The notes: generated from the letters alone by a model not told the origin. A DNA stretch of 48,338 nucleotides from an uncultured Oscillospiraceae bacterium (GCA_947626085.1 CANQQU010000008.1:1-48338), one strand, 5' to 3'; shown: positions 16,772-24,860, counted from the first letter of the stretch. Numbers and translations: made by a program.

Positions 16772-16824
16772 AGTTACATTATGTTATTTTTTCCCAGTTG
16801 TGCCGGAAAAGACCCACTTGTGCC
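16772..16824 (+). promoter_or_regulatory. LytTR-type operator, copy 1 (paired direct repeats)
   Basis: Direct repeats CCCAGTTGTGCC (16793-16804) and CCCACTTGTGCC (16813-16824) start 20 bp apart, about two helical turns, as expected for LytTR-domain dimers (family consensus repeats contain a GTT core). A weaker AGTTACATT element lies at 16772-16780. The whole block recurs at 18970-19022 with about 45 of 55 bases identical and the same distance to the -10 box. Confidence 0.75.
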
Positions 16825-16831
16825 AAATCCC

Positions 16832-16860
16832 TTGATTTTCAGAAATCAGAGCGCTATAAT
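16832..16860 (+). promoter_or_regulatory. Promoter of the LytTR regulator-kinase operon
   Basis: TTGATT (16832-16837), 17 bases, TATAAT (16855-16860). The second operator repeat ends 7 bases before the -35 box, a typical activator position. Confidence 0.8.
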
Positions 16861-16922
16861 TGATAAAAATAGGTAGGGAAAAAACGATGCGGAAAGGAAG
16901 GCGCTGTGATAGAGGTGATACC

Positions 16923-17654
16923 GTGCTTCATGTTCTTCTCTGTGATGACGATGAATTGTTCCTGGATCGGGTGAAAAGCCGGGTGGAGGCGTTTCTGAGC
17001 GGTCAGGGGGAAGGGTTTGAGATTCTGGCGTATACCGATGCCTCCCTGATCACCGACCGGGAGCTGGCCCTTTGCGACCTGGCGCTGCTGGATGTGGATC
17101 TGGCCACCCCGGAGGACGACGGCATCGCCCTGGCCCGGCGGCTCCGCGCCTTCCGCCAGGACGCGGTGCTGATCTTCGTCACCAACTATGTAGAGTTCGC
17201 CCCCGCCGGCTACGAGGTCAGCGCCTTCCGCTATGTCCTCAAACGGGATCTGGAGGGGATCTTCAACACCTATCTCAGCCAAGCCCTTGACCGCATTCGG
17301 TTGGCACGGGAGGTCTATCCCATCTGGGTGGACGGCAAAAAGGTAGAGCTGCCGATCAAATATCTGGAGCGTCTGGAGGTCATGGGGCACAATATCGAGT
17401 TTTTCCTGCGCCCCATCCCGCCGGAGACGGCGGGCAAGCGCTATCAGATCCGGGGCGCCCTTTCCGAGATCGCCCGGGACCTGGAGGTGTGCGGATTTCT
17501 GCGGATCCATAAGAGCTACCTGGTGAATATGCGGTTCATCACGAAGCTGTCCAGCAAAGGGGTCGTCCTGGACAATGGAACGGTCCTGCGCGTCAGCCAA
17601 ATGCAGTACAAGGAAATCAAGCAAAAGTATCTACTCTGGAAGCAGCCGAGGTGA
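16923..17654 (+). CDS. LytTR-family response regulator
   Basis: A 243-residue cytoplasmic regulator. The receiver domain (1-125) begins MLHVLLCDDDELF with acidic pocket residues Asp8-Asp10 and phospho-acceptor Asp57 in LLDVDLA, followed by FVTNY and the conserved Lys in VLKRD. The LytTR DNA-binding domain (about 140-240) contains LEVMGHNIEF, FLRIHKSYLVNMRFI and the closing VLRVSQMQYKEIKQKYL. I chose the GTG at 16923 (AGAGGTG six bases upstream), which gives the usual MLxVLLCDDD start. An ATG 12 codons upstream is an alternative. The earliest in-frame TTG overlaps the -10 box and is excluded. It is coupled to the kinase gene by an overlapping stop and start. Confidence 0.9.
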   Translation: MLHVLLCDDDELFLDRVKSRVEAFLSGQGEGFEILAYTDASLITDRELALCDLALLDVDLATPEDDGIALARRLRAFRQDAVLIFVTNYVEFAPAGYEVSAFRYVLKRDLEGIFNTYLSQALDRIRLAREVYPIWVDGKKVELPIKYLERLEVMGHNIEFFLRPIPPETAGKRYQIRGALSEIARDLEVCGFLRIHKSYLVNMRFITKLSSKGVVLDNGTVLRVSQMQYKEIKQKYLLWKQPR

Positions 17655-17659
17655 TGGGT

Positions 17660-18937
17660 ATGGAATATGTGCTGACCGCTCTCTGGGCGCTGATCGACGA
17701 TCTGGCGCTTCTGCTGTTCCTGTCCGCGTTTTTACCTGTGAAGCGGAATCGGACGCAGATCCTTCTCGGTTATCTATTTTTCACTGCCGCGCAAATCATT
17801 CTTATAATTGTAGTCCCACGCCCCCTCCGTCCTATATCCTCCTTCATCGATCTATTGCTTGTTTCCTATTACCTGTTCGACGGCAAATTGTCCGCAAAGC
17901 TCATTCTGTGCGTGAATGTCCTCCTGATCTCGGCCGTCATGGACGCGGTCGCCGGATACGGAACCTCGGCAATTCTTGGATTGTCGGTTGAAGAGTTTAC
18001 TTCCCGAAGATGGCTGTTTGCCTTCGTTGTTACTTCGGAAAGGCTTTTCACCCTCCTGGCCGCCTACCTTTTAAAGCATTTCTCCTCTTTTGAGGGCGTG
18101 CGGATGCGGGGCCAATGGCTGCTCCTGGCGCTCGCTTTCCCCACATTAAGCACGGTCTTTCTATGTATGCTGTTCTTTACGGCGCCGGATCAGCCCGATA
18201 TCTCCGTCGGCGCGGTGATCCTGAGTATCGGTTTGGCGCTGGCGAATATCGGCATCCAGTTCGCCATCTTTTCCCTGGAAAGATCCACCCAAAAGGAGCG
18301 GGAGGCCGCCCTGATGCGGCAGCAGATCGCCCTCCAATCGGAGAGCATCACCGCCCTGGAAAAGAGCTACCGGGCCCAGCGGCAGAATGTCCACGAGTTT
18401 CGCCATCATTTGCAGGCCCTTCACACCCTCCTGGAAGAACAGCAATTTTCCAAAGCCCAGGCGTATCTGAACAGCCTCCAGCAGACCCAGACCGTCCGGG
18501 TGTTCAGCGTGAACTCCAAAAATCCCATTCTAGACGTGGTGCTGAACGAAAAATATCAGGCGGCCCAGGAAAAGGGCATCGCCATGCAGATCCAAGTGAA
18601 CGACCTATCCGCCTTCCCCCTGCCGGAGGACGCCACGGTGGTGCTATTGTCCAACCTGCTGGACAACGCCATAGAAGCGGCGGAAAAATGCGCCGGGACC
18701 AAGGAGATCGCCTGCTGCCTGCTCTTAGAGGACAGTCTTTACCTCTCCGTGCGGAACACCTCCCCCAAGGTGGCGATCTACAACGGGCACATCCCCACCA
18801 CCAAGGCGGACAAGCTGAACCACGGCTACGGCCTGGCCACCATTCGCGGCATCCTGGACCAGTGGAACGCGGAATACACCTTCAACTACGCGGGCGGCTG
18901 GTTCCAGTTCGCGGCGGAGGTCCCCCGGCCCCAATAA
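17660..18937 (+). CDS. GHKL-type sensor histidine kinase (AgrC/ComD-like)
   Basis: A membrane kinase of 425 residues. Residues 1 to about 205 hold six or so hydrophobic helices with short loops and no large sensor domain, as in peptide-sensing kinases. A coiled linker follows (LERSTQKEREAALMRQQIALQSESITALEKSYRAQ). The phospho-acceptor is His249 in HEFRHHLQAL. The ATP-binding GHKL domain shows the N box LSNLLDNAIEAAEK and the G box NHGYGLATIRGIL. The start at 17660 has GAGGTG six bases upstream; earlier starts at 17651 (GTG, overlapping the regulator stop) and 17654 (ATG) remain possible. It presumably phosphorylates the upstream LytTR regulator. The signal is unknown and no AgrB/AgrD-like pair is visible. 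Confidence 0.9.
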   Translation: MEYVLTALWALIDDLALLLFLSAFLPVKRNRTQILLGYLFFTAAQIILIIVVPRPLRPISSFIDLLLVSYYLFDGKLSAKLILCVNVLLISAVMDAVAGYGTSAILGLSVEEFTSRRWLFAFVVTSERLFTLLAAYLLKHFSSFEGVRMRGQWLLLALAFPTLSTVFLCMLFFTAPDQPDISVGAVILSIGLALANIGIQFAIFSLERSTQKEREAALMRQQIALQSESITALEKSYRAQRQNVHEFRHHLQALHTLLEEQQFSKAQAYLNSLQQTQTVRVFSVNSKNPILDVVLNEKYQAAQEKGIAMQIQVNDLSAFPLPEDATVVLLSNLLDNAIEAAEKCAGTKEIACCLLLEDSLYLSVRNTSPKVAIYNGHIPTTKADKLNHGYGLATIRGILDQWNAEYTFNYAGGWFQFAAEVPRPQ

Positions 18938-18969
18938 AAGAAATTTCGGCAAAAAGCCGACCCGGCGAT

Positions 18970-19022
18970 AGTTACATTTTGTTGCTTTTCTCCAGTTGTG
19001 CCGGAAAATCTCCAGTTGCGCC
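18970..19022 (+). promoter_or_regulatory. LytTR-type operator, copy 2 (paired direct repeats)
   Basis: Repeats TCCAGTTGTGCC (18991-19002) and TCCAGTTGCGCC (19011-19022) start 20 bp apart, with AGTTACATT at 18970-18978. Second repeat to -10 is 42 bp, exactly as in copy 1. This marks the downstream small genes as probable targets of the LytTR regulator. Confidence 0.78.
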
Positions 19023-19029
19023 AAGCCTC

Positions 19030-19058
19030 TTGAAAGGAACAAATTCTCTGTCTATAAT
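19030..19058 (+). promoter_or_regulatory. Promoter of the small membrane protein gene
   Basis: TTGAAA (19030-19035), 17 bases, TATAAT (19053-19058). It follows the second operator copy at the same spacing as in the regulator promoter. Confidence 0.8.
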
Positions 19059-19126
19059 GGTATTATCGGGGCAATCTGAAAAATTGCCAGAGAATTTTCA
19101 TTTTCTATAAAAGAGGTGCTTTTACT

Positions 19127-19600
19127 ATGAAAACAAAAGGTTTTAAAGTGACTACATCCATGATCATTTCCCTTGGATTCCTCTGCCTGGCCATTTGCGC
19201 CTGGCAGACCGCGAATTTCATTTCCAACCAATCTGTTTTTCAGGCGGAACACCCCCAGTACGTCTCCCATTGCTGGGTCCTGCTGGGCCTGACCGCCGCG
19301 ATGACCGCGCTTGCCTGCTGCCAGGCGATCCTCGCCTGCTGGATGGCGCCCTCCGTCAGAAGCTCCATCCTATGCGGCGTCCTCTCCACTGGGCTGGTCG
19401 CTTTGGAAGTGCCAACCTTGCGGGCCGCCGCTACCCAGCTATACAATCTGGGGATGCTGGTCAGCGACTATGGCATTCGGTTTCCCTTTGACGGCGGCTG
19501 GCTGCTGATGGCGCTGGTGGTTCTGCTCATGGCGGCGGCTGTCGCGCAAATGCTGATCCTCCTCTTTTCCTGGTTGGCCGCCAAGCATGAGGAAGCGTAG
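19127..19600 (+). CDS. Uncharacterised four-TM membrane protein, probable LytTR target
   Basis: A 157-residue very hydrophobic protein: helices at about 10-30, 50-75, 78-98 and 122-150, with a short extracytoplasmic loop QSVFQAEHPQYVSHC after the first. Several Cys lie in or next to membrane segments (TALACCQAILACW). I recognise no family; it is not AgrB-like because it lacks the His/Cys protease pair in a suitable context. ATG with AGAGGTG. Its promoter carries the duplicated operator, so it is probably switched by the kinase-regulator pair just upstream. It is likely co-transcribed with the next gene. Confidence 0.75.
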   Translation: MKTKGFKVTTSMIISLGFLCLAICAWQTANFISNQSVFQAEHPQYVSHCWVLLGLTAAMTALACCQAILACWMAPSVRSSILCGVLSTGLVALEVPTLRAAATQLYNLGMLVSDYGIRFPFDGGWLLMALVVLLMAAAVAQMLILLFSWLAAKHEEA

Positions 19601-19682
19601 AGCGGCGCAGGCGGGAAGCGGATCAGCGGCAGGGGTCATTTCCCAACCAAATATATAAAAGGACATAGGAGGTAAACGATCG

Positions 19683-20081
19683 ATGGCAGCTATTCCTGAA
19701 CAATATCTGGTTTTGGCGGAATGTGCCCGGAACATTTTCGCGGCGGACCCGGCGGCTCAGATGGCTGTTGTTGTCAGGACCGCGCAGGGCTCTGTTCTGG
19801 GATTTTCCGCCCTGGCAGACGGTCCGCTTTCCACCTTTGACCGCGCCGCAGAGGAGGAGCGGTTCCTGCGGGCCCTGGCAAGCCAAGGGCAGCGGGCGAT
19901 CCGCCGGGGCCTGTGCATGACCCGTAGCGGCGAATTGGATCTTCCCTCCGCCAGCCTTCGTGAAAAACTGGAAGCGCTGGATCCTGATAATCTGGAAGCG
20001 GCGTTTCTGCTTTTTGGCGGCGCCGGATATCAAACCAGAACGCTCGGAGCCATGGGCCCAGCGGCGAAAGAGGACCTGTAA
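19683..20081 (+). CDS. Uncharacterised small soluble protein, second gene of the LytTR target unit
   Basis: A 132-residue protein without signal peptide or TM helix that I cannot assign. The N-terminal half (MAVVVRTAQGSVLGFSALADGP) could form a beta-strand pair with a turn. The middle is a charged helix rich in Arg, Gln and Glu (RAAEEERFLRALASQGQRAIRRG), and a second helix holds LREKLEALDPDNLEAAFLLFGG. ATG with AGGAGG ten bases upstream, a slightly long spacing. It lies 82 bases after the four-TM gene with no terminator or promoter between, and the strong terminator at 20124-20150 closes the unit. Confidence 0.7.
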   Translation: MAAIPEQYLVLAECARNIFAADPAAQMAVVVRTAQGSVLGFSALADGPLSTFDRAAEEERFLRALASQGQRAIRRGLCMTRSGELDLPSASLREKLEALDPDNLEAAFLLFGGAGYQTRTLGAMGPAAKEDL

Positions 20082-20123
20082 GGAACCGAGCCAGGTCCAT
20101 TCAACCAACAGATCAAAACGCGA

Positions 20124-20165
20124 GGCCAGGGACCGTGAAGGTCCCTGGCCTGGTTTTATTTTTAT
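20124..20165 (+). terminator. Terminator of the LytTR target unit
   Basis: An 11-bp perfect stem (20124-20134 with 20140-20150, loop GTGAA) followed by TGGTTTTATTTTTATT. On the minus strand the same stem is followed by TCGCGTTTT, so it may also stop transcripts of the polysaccharide operon, which has no other obvious terminator after 20308. The stretch 20166-20307 holds no gene. Confidence 0.9.
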
Positions 20166-20307
20166 TGACGATTACATCAGTGAGCCCTTTCGACCCCGTT
20201 TTAAATTCATATGAACCATGGCACGTCCTCAAACCAGGCTGGATCCATTTTCTTTCAGAATTTTACCTGTCCACTTTATGGACTATGGGCCGCTCATCGA
20301 TACTGTG

Positions 20308-21852
20308 TCATCTCCCGCTTCTTTTATCTTTCGCTAAAACATCCCGCACTCTATGAAATAGCGTTAATACCAGACTTCGCTGAAAAATAATATTCGCGGT
20401 GAAAACCGCCACAAAGTTGATCGACGCGCTCAGAATGCCAAAGAGGAGAAATGGGGACATTCCATTGATATATCGCGCCGCAAGAAAGGATTCCGCAGCG
20501 GCAACAACCGCTCCTACGATCATGTTGGGCAGAAGCAGCTTCATTAAGGTCGAAACCCCTTTGGAGAAAAACCGAACATGCACATATCCCATCTCCATGA
20601 TCGCCAGCAGAACCGCGACAAAAAGAAGCGCTCCCAGCATACCATAAATGCCCAGGAAAAGGCCGCCCACAGGCATGCAGACGAAAAGCGCCACGCATGC
20701 GATGATCTGAATATTCCTGCTCACGCGAAATAGCCCCGCCATATTCAGCAAATGCCCGCTCGGAATATGAATCATCTCTATCAACGTGATCATTGTCATC
20801 AGTACAGCTATCATTGGATCCACATAGTTCGCGTCCGCGATTCCCGCGGTGTATAGAGAAATGAACGAAAGAATCATCGCGTATGTTGTAGACAGCAGCA
20901 CCGACACCGCCATAAAGGCAAGAAGCTCATATTGCGCAAAGACTGGCCACACTTCGTCTCTCTTCCGTTCGGTAAGCAGCTGCCCCATGCCGAGTCTAGG
21001 CGCGTCAATCACTGCGTGGAGGAGACTTTTAATCATAGTAAACACGTTGTTATACGCCGCGTAGATGCTGGCCAGCACGGTACCACCGCCTGGAAACACC
21101 GACAGAAAAATGATGGGAGCGGAATTATAAACCACACCCGTGATCTTCTGAACCAGGACATCATTGGTGCCCTTGATCAACGCGCCTTGCTCCGGAACAT
21201 TGAAATCCAAAAATTTGTTGTGGCGCCGGACGTAGAGCACGATCAACAGGCTGCTGAGCAGGGAGAAAAGCATCGTGACCAGGCGCACCATCCACATCTG
21301 CCCGCCACAGGTGATGAGAAGGATATTGACAATATGCCCCAGTCCGATGGTCAGCGCGGAAATGCAGTTGGTCACATACTCCCGCTGCTGTGCTTGGAGT
21401 AAAACTCGGTAGGTCGTGGCAAAGTACAGATTCGCCGCCGCAGGTAGCACGGTCATCCACAGAACCGTAAAGATCAGCTCTGGGGGCAGCTCGCTGTTGA
21501 CGGCGACAGTGTATCCTCCGGCGACCAAAAGGCCTGCCGCCAGAAAAAGCAGGCCGATTTTGCGGAACTTCCTCCGGGTAGCCCTCAGGATCCCATTGAC
21601 CTGACCGAAGTCCTCCCGTCCCAACGGAGCAAACAGCGCCACATTGGAGGCCACCGTAAAGCCCCCCTCCAACAGCAGCAGGACGTTGACGATCTGGTTT
21701 GCCGTGGAGTTCAGCCCGTTGAAATCAGAGCCAAACACTTGTATGATGAACCTAGTGGACACAATGCCCAGCAGACCGTTGACAAGGGTCATTGCCAGCG
21801 CTGAAATGGCATTGAGTATGCTGAGCTTACTTTTGCTTCGGGGTCTGAACAC
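20308..21852 (-). CDS. Polysaccharide flippase (Wzx/MATE-like)
   Basis: A 514-residue integral membrane protein with about 14 hydrophobic helices, the layout of the oligosaccharidyl-lipid flippase group (MVF/MATE superfamily). The N-terminus SILNAISALAMTLVNGLLGIVSTRFIIQVFGSDFNGL is typical of Firmicute Wzx proteins, as is the amphipathic segment around KGTNDVLVQKITGVVYNSAPII. It would flip the lipid-linked repeat unit across the membrane before polymerisation. The start is GTG at 21852; the nearest ribosome site is a modest AGGAT at ten bases, and the stop of the polymerase gene lies 6 bases upstream. Last gene of the operon. Confidence 0.88.
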   Translation of the reverse strand: MFRPRSKSKLSILNAISALAMTLVNGLLGIVSTRFIIQVFGSDFNGLNSTANQIVNVLLLLEGGFTVASNVALFAPLGREDFGQVNGILRATRRKFRKIGLLFLAAGLLVAGGYTVAVNSELPPELIFTVLWMTVLPAAANLYFATTYRVLLQAQQREYVTNCISALTIGLGHIVNILLITCGGQMWMVRLVTMLFSLLSSLLIVLYVRRHNKFLDFNVPEQGALIKGTNDVLVQKITGVVYNSAPIIFLSVFPGGGTVLASIYAAYNNVFTMIKSLLHAVIDAPRLGMGQLLTERKRDEVWPVFAQYELLAFMAVSVLLSTTYAMILSFISLYTAGIADANYVDPMIAVLMTMITLIEMIHIPSGHLLNMAGLFRVSRNIQIIACVALFVCMPVGGLFLGIYGMLGALLFVAVLLAIMEMGYVHVRFFSKGVSTLMKLLLPNMIVGAVVAAAESFLAARYINGMSPFLLFGILSASINFVAVFTANIIFQRSLVLTLFHRVRDVLAKDKRSGR

Positions 21853-21858
21853 TTTTCA

Positions 21859-23385
21859 TCAATCCTTTTTTGTCTCTGCTTTGCGCGAAACAGGATCTGG
21901 CTCCCTGCCACAAAGCAGCCACAGCAGAACCAGCAGCAAAAAAGGACATAGATTCTGGTTTGACTGGGCAATCTGATTGTTGCACGGAATAAACAGCAGC
22001 ATCAAAATAAAGAAGAATATGCTGGCCTTGGCAAAAGGATTTTCGGTAGTGATGGCATCCCGGAACATCATGCCAAAAAGACAGCCGATCAAGAACATCA
22101 CTACCACGACGCCATAAAATGAGACGTCGTTTGCCACCCATGTATACATAGTATGCCATCTGACGTCACTGTCCCAGCCCAGCGGCTCCAGGCGTACCTG
22201 ATAGGTATACTGATCGATATCATAAATATGACCAGAGATCAAATTTACCAGGAACATACTGTTTCCGACGCCATACATAGGCACCCAATCAAGTGTTAGC
22301 GCCTGGGACATACCGTAATATCCCTGAGATAAATAGCTAGACGCGCTAAGCCAGAAATTAGTCAACTTGCGCTCTAAAGGCGAGGTATCCGCCGGCTCCG
22401 CTGGCGCGGTGGTGGACGGCTCCGCCGGCGCGGTGGTGGACGGCTCCGCCGGCGCGGTGGTGGACGGCTCCGCCGGCGCGGTGGCGGACGGCTCCGCTGG
22501 GGAAGTGTCTGACGGCGTATCGCCCAGGTCTGGACGGTATCCGCCGATAATGTAATCTGACGCTTCAACGCCATTGGCCGCATGGCGGCTTTCCAGCATC
22601 CATCCGAAATACAGCATCATCGCAAAAATACCGACGAAAAGAAAGGCAAACAACTGTACAATATGTTTTTTGCGCAGCTGCTTCCCGTGCCAAAGGGTAA
22701 AGGTCTTTAGAATTATCGGCAATTCCAAAAGGAGAAAAACATTAAAAATCTGGATGTTTGTCCCAATGGATACATATAGCGCAACGACAAGGACAAGATA
22801 CGCCACGGAGAAGAATTTCCCGTAGGGCTTTAGCTTTTTGAAGTAAAGCAGAGACAAAATAGCAATGGCTTTTTCAACAAAGGCCCAAACGAGGGAGATC
22901 AGCGTATATCCCGTGCCGCCAAGCACGTCTACGCCATCTATCCAACGAAGCCGGTCCTGATAAATCTTGTACCCGAGACCTGGATCCTTAAAACCGACGC
23001 ACATCCGATTCCACAGCTCTAAAAAGTCCAGCGTTTTGAGACCGTGGCAACGAAAAATATAAATCCCGTATATTATGAAGTTAATAACGCACCCGATAGA
23101 GACAAGCGTGAGGAGTTTGTCTGTTTTGCTCTCCGTCCATGTAATACGCCGGAAACGGACAGGATGTTTTAGCCCGACTAGATAGCCTGCGGAAATCGCG
23201 ATGATATAGAGAACATTCAAGGTCCAAAAAAGAACAGGCCGCTTTGTCTGCCAGTGATATGGGCACAAAATATAGACGACGAGGGAAAATACGAGATATA
23301 CGATCGTAAGGTAAATTGGAAGCTTCAACGCCATGCCCTTTTCGCCAGATGGGGCATCTATTTTACGTTGAGTTTTATTCATCAT
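21859..23385 (-). CDS. Wzy-like polysaccharide polymerase with an internal Pro/Ala/Thr repeat tract
   Basis: A 508-residue membrane protein with roughly 12 hydrophobic helices; sequence is divergent, as usual for Wzy. Helices cluster at the N-terminal 270 and the C-terminal 110 residues. Between them lies a large hydrophilic loop containing repeats of AEPSTTAP and then SYLSQGYYGMSQAL and the tract VPMYGVGNSMFLVNLISG, the sort of motif found near the periplasmic loop of O-antigen ligase/polymerase family members. Assignment rests on topology and position between glycosyltransferase and flippase genes. I prefer the ATG at 23385 (GAGGT five bases upstream) over a GTG six codons earlier. It overlaps the preceding glycosyltransferase stop by 11 bases. 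Confidence 0.78.
   Translation of the reverse strand: MMNKTQRKIDAPSGEKGMALKLPIYLTIVYLVFSLVVYILCPYHWQTKRPVLFWTLNVLYIIAISAGYLVGLKHPVRFRRITWTESKTDKLLTLVSIGCVINFIIYGIYIFRCHGLKTLDFLELWNRMCVGFKDPGLGYKIYQDRLRWIDGVDVLGGTGYTLISLVWAFVEKAIAILSLLYFKKLKPYGKFFSVAYLVLVVALYVSIGTNIQIFNVFLLLELPIILKTFTLWHGKQLRKKHIVQLFAFLFVGIFAMMLYFGWMLESRHAANGVEASDYIIGGYRPDLGDTPSDTSPAEPSATAPAEPSTTAPAEPSTTAPAEPSTTAPAEPADTSPLERKLTNFWLSASSYLSQGYYGMSQALTLDWVPMYGVGNSMFLVNLISGHIYDIDQYTYQVRLEPLGWDSDVRWHTMYTWVANDVSFYGVVVVMFLIGCLFGMMFRDAITTENPFAKASIFFFILMLLFIPCNNQIAQSNQNLCPFLLLVLLWLLCGREPDPVSRKAETKKD
22403..22498 (-). repeat. In-frame 24-bp tandem repeats inside the polymerase gene
   Basis: Four consecutive 24-bp units (22403, 22427, 22451, 22475), the first three identical and the last with two changes, plus degenerate copies on both sides. 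Each unit encodes an eight-residue AEPSTTAP-type block, so the array keeps the frame. It is far more GC-rich than the surrounding gene. Confidence 0.92.
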
Positions 23386-24613
23386 TTGATACCTCTTTCT
23401 CACCTATGGTTTCCCATAAATCTACAATGCGCCGACACATACTTTTTGGATTCTTTTCCCGGAGAATAAATTCTCTTGCCTTGCGGCCGATCTCTTGTCT
23501 CTCTTCGGCCGGAAGAGAGCAGATCTCCACGATCTTATCCCGCAGCGCTTCATCACTTTCATCATGCGCATACTGGATGTACTCTGCGTACTCAGGCGGA
23601 TCACAAGGCAGTTGATGCGCAATATAAGGTTTTCCCGAAGCTAGGCATTCCAAAGTTTTACTGGGAAAACTATATTTTACAAATGGGTACTCTGAGGTCC
23701 GTGGGCTTATCAGAACAGTCGCCTTTTTCTGCCATTGCGCCACATTTGAGGGGCTGATAAATCCTAAAAAATGGATTCTGTCGTCCTTTTCCATATATTG
23801 GCACATCACGTTTGTATCTTCGCCGTAACCGGCCAATATTAGGAGATAATCCGGATCGGAAATCTGGCTGAAGGCACGCAGCATATGCTCTACACCGTAA
23901 TCAAGTCCCAGATATCCAGCATAAAAAATAGTTTTTTCATCTGTCTGTTTCTCATCCTGAAACGGCTGCACGCTCCCGCTTTCCGGGAGATAGAAGCCCT
24001 CCATAATAGTATAGGGCTTATCCTGCAGCCTGAGCGCTTGTGCCATCTCCTCTGTAAGAAGGACGAAAGAATCGAAGTGACATACCGATTTGTCCAACCA
24101 GTTACCAAGCCGTGCTATAGCCCAACTGTGCAACCCTCGCCTGGTATTCTTCACGCCGTAGGCACCGTGCAAATCACCGATTACTTCACATACTGTCACA
24201 TTTGCATATATTCTCTGCAAAAGGAGCAATATCAGGGTTTGGGGAACGTGCATATTAAAAAACAAAAAGACGATCTTTTCTCCTTTGTTTTTGAAGATTA
24301 TTTTCAAAAGGTGCCGGAAAAGCTGCACTCCCGCAGAAATATAATTGATCCATTTCAGATTGATAATTCCCAAAGAGATCCCGCAGTTTTCCCCGTTGAT
24401 GATAAAGGGCTTTTCCCGGATGACCTTGTCGGCGTAATATGGGTAATGCCGAACCCGGGGAACATTCACAATGGAAATATCCACGCCGTTCGCTTTAAGC
24501 CCCAGGAAAAGATTTTCTTGGAATTTCTGCCCTGAAATTGGACGGAAATCCTTGGATTTTTTCATTTCCTCGGAAACGTTCAAATTCATGGTAGAGCAAA
24601 ATATAACCTTCAT
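23375..24613 (-). CDS. Glycosyltransferase, GT4 family
   Basis: A 412-residue GT-B fold transferase. The N-terminal acceptor domain starts MKVIFCSTMNLNVSEEMKKS and has GQKFQENLFLGLKANG. The C-terminal nucleotide-sugar domain has IFYAGYLGLDYGVEHMLRAF, LLILAGYGEDTN, IHFLGFISPSNVAQWQKKA and the donor-binding YSFPSKTLECLASGKPYIA, typical of retaining GT4 enzymes. It probably adds a sugar to the lipid-linked repeat unit; donor and linkage cannot be predicted. The start at 24613 has AAAGGA eight bases upstream; the longer in-frame start 11 codons upstream has none. AT-rich compared with the right half of the locus. Confidence 0.9.
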   Translation of the reverse strand: MKVIFCSTMNLNVSEEMKKSKDFRPISGQKFQENLFLGLKANGVDISIVNVPRVRHYPYYADKVIREKPFIINGENCGISLGIINLKWINYISAGVQLFRHLLKIIFKNKGEKIVFLFFNMHVPQTLILLLLQRIYANVTVCEVIGDLHGAYGVKNTRRGLHSWAIARLGNWLDKSVCHFDSFVLLTEEMAQALRLQDKPYTIMEGFYLPESGSVQPFQDEKQTDEKTIFYAGYLGLDYGVEHMLRAFSQISDPDYLLILAGYGEDTNVMCQYMEKDDRIHFLGFISPSNVAQWQKKATVLISPRTSEYPFVKYSFPSKTLECLASGKPYIAHQLPCDPPEYAEYIQYAHDESDEALRDKIVEICSLPAEERQEIGRKAREFILREKNPKSMCRRIVDLWETIGEKEVSNDE

Positions 24614-24860
24614 TCCTTCATTCCTTTCATCCATAATCTTAAGCATTTCAGAAGTGGGATCCTCTCCTGCGTCCTGCCTAGGTGTTTAAGGGCGGAGGCA
24701 TCCAAATTCATCCACAAAAAACCGGGCCGAAACGCGATTCTCCTCGACACGCAGACAGATTTCGCAGCTTGCCTGCTGAACGGCAAGCTACGCTTTATCC
24801 GCTACTTTGCCCGTAGAACAGCGCCCTTCCCATTCGGCATCCCAGGCGGCAGTAACGTCT
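24614..24860 (-). other. 247-bp gene-free gap inside the polysaccharide operon
   Basis: The only sizeable gap in an otherwise tightly packed operon. It is more GC-rich than both flanking genes, carries an 8-bp inverted repeat (24766-24773 with 24782-24789), and has no ORF with a ribosome site. It may be a remnant left by a past insertion or rearrangement. Confidence 0.5.

Noticed and set aside
17651-20081. An agr-type quorum-sensing locus (AgrB/AgrD) around the LytTR/GHKL pair
   Set aside because: The four-TM protein lacks the AgrB catalytic His/Cys arrangement and no short AgrD-like peptide ORF with a charged tail was found next to it.
22403-22498. 24-bp tandem repeats as a CRISPR array or minisatellite outside genes
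   Set aside because: No spacers; the repeats encode an in-frame eight-residue block within the polymerase gene.
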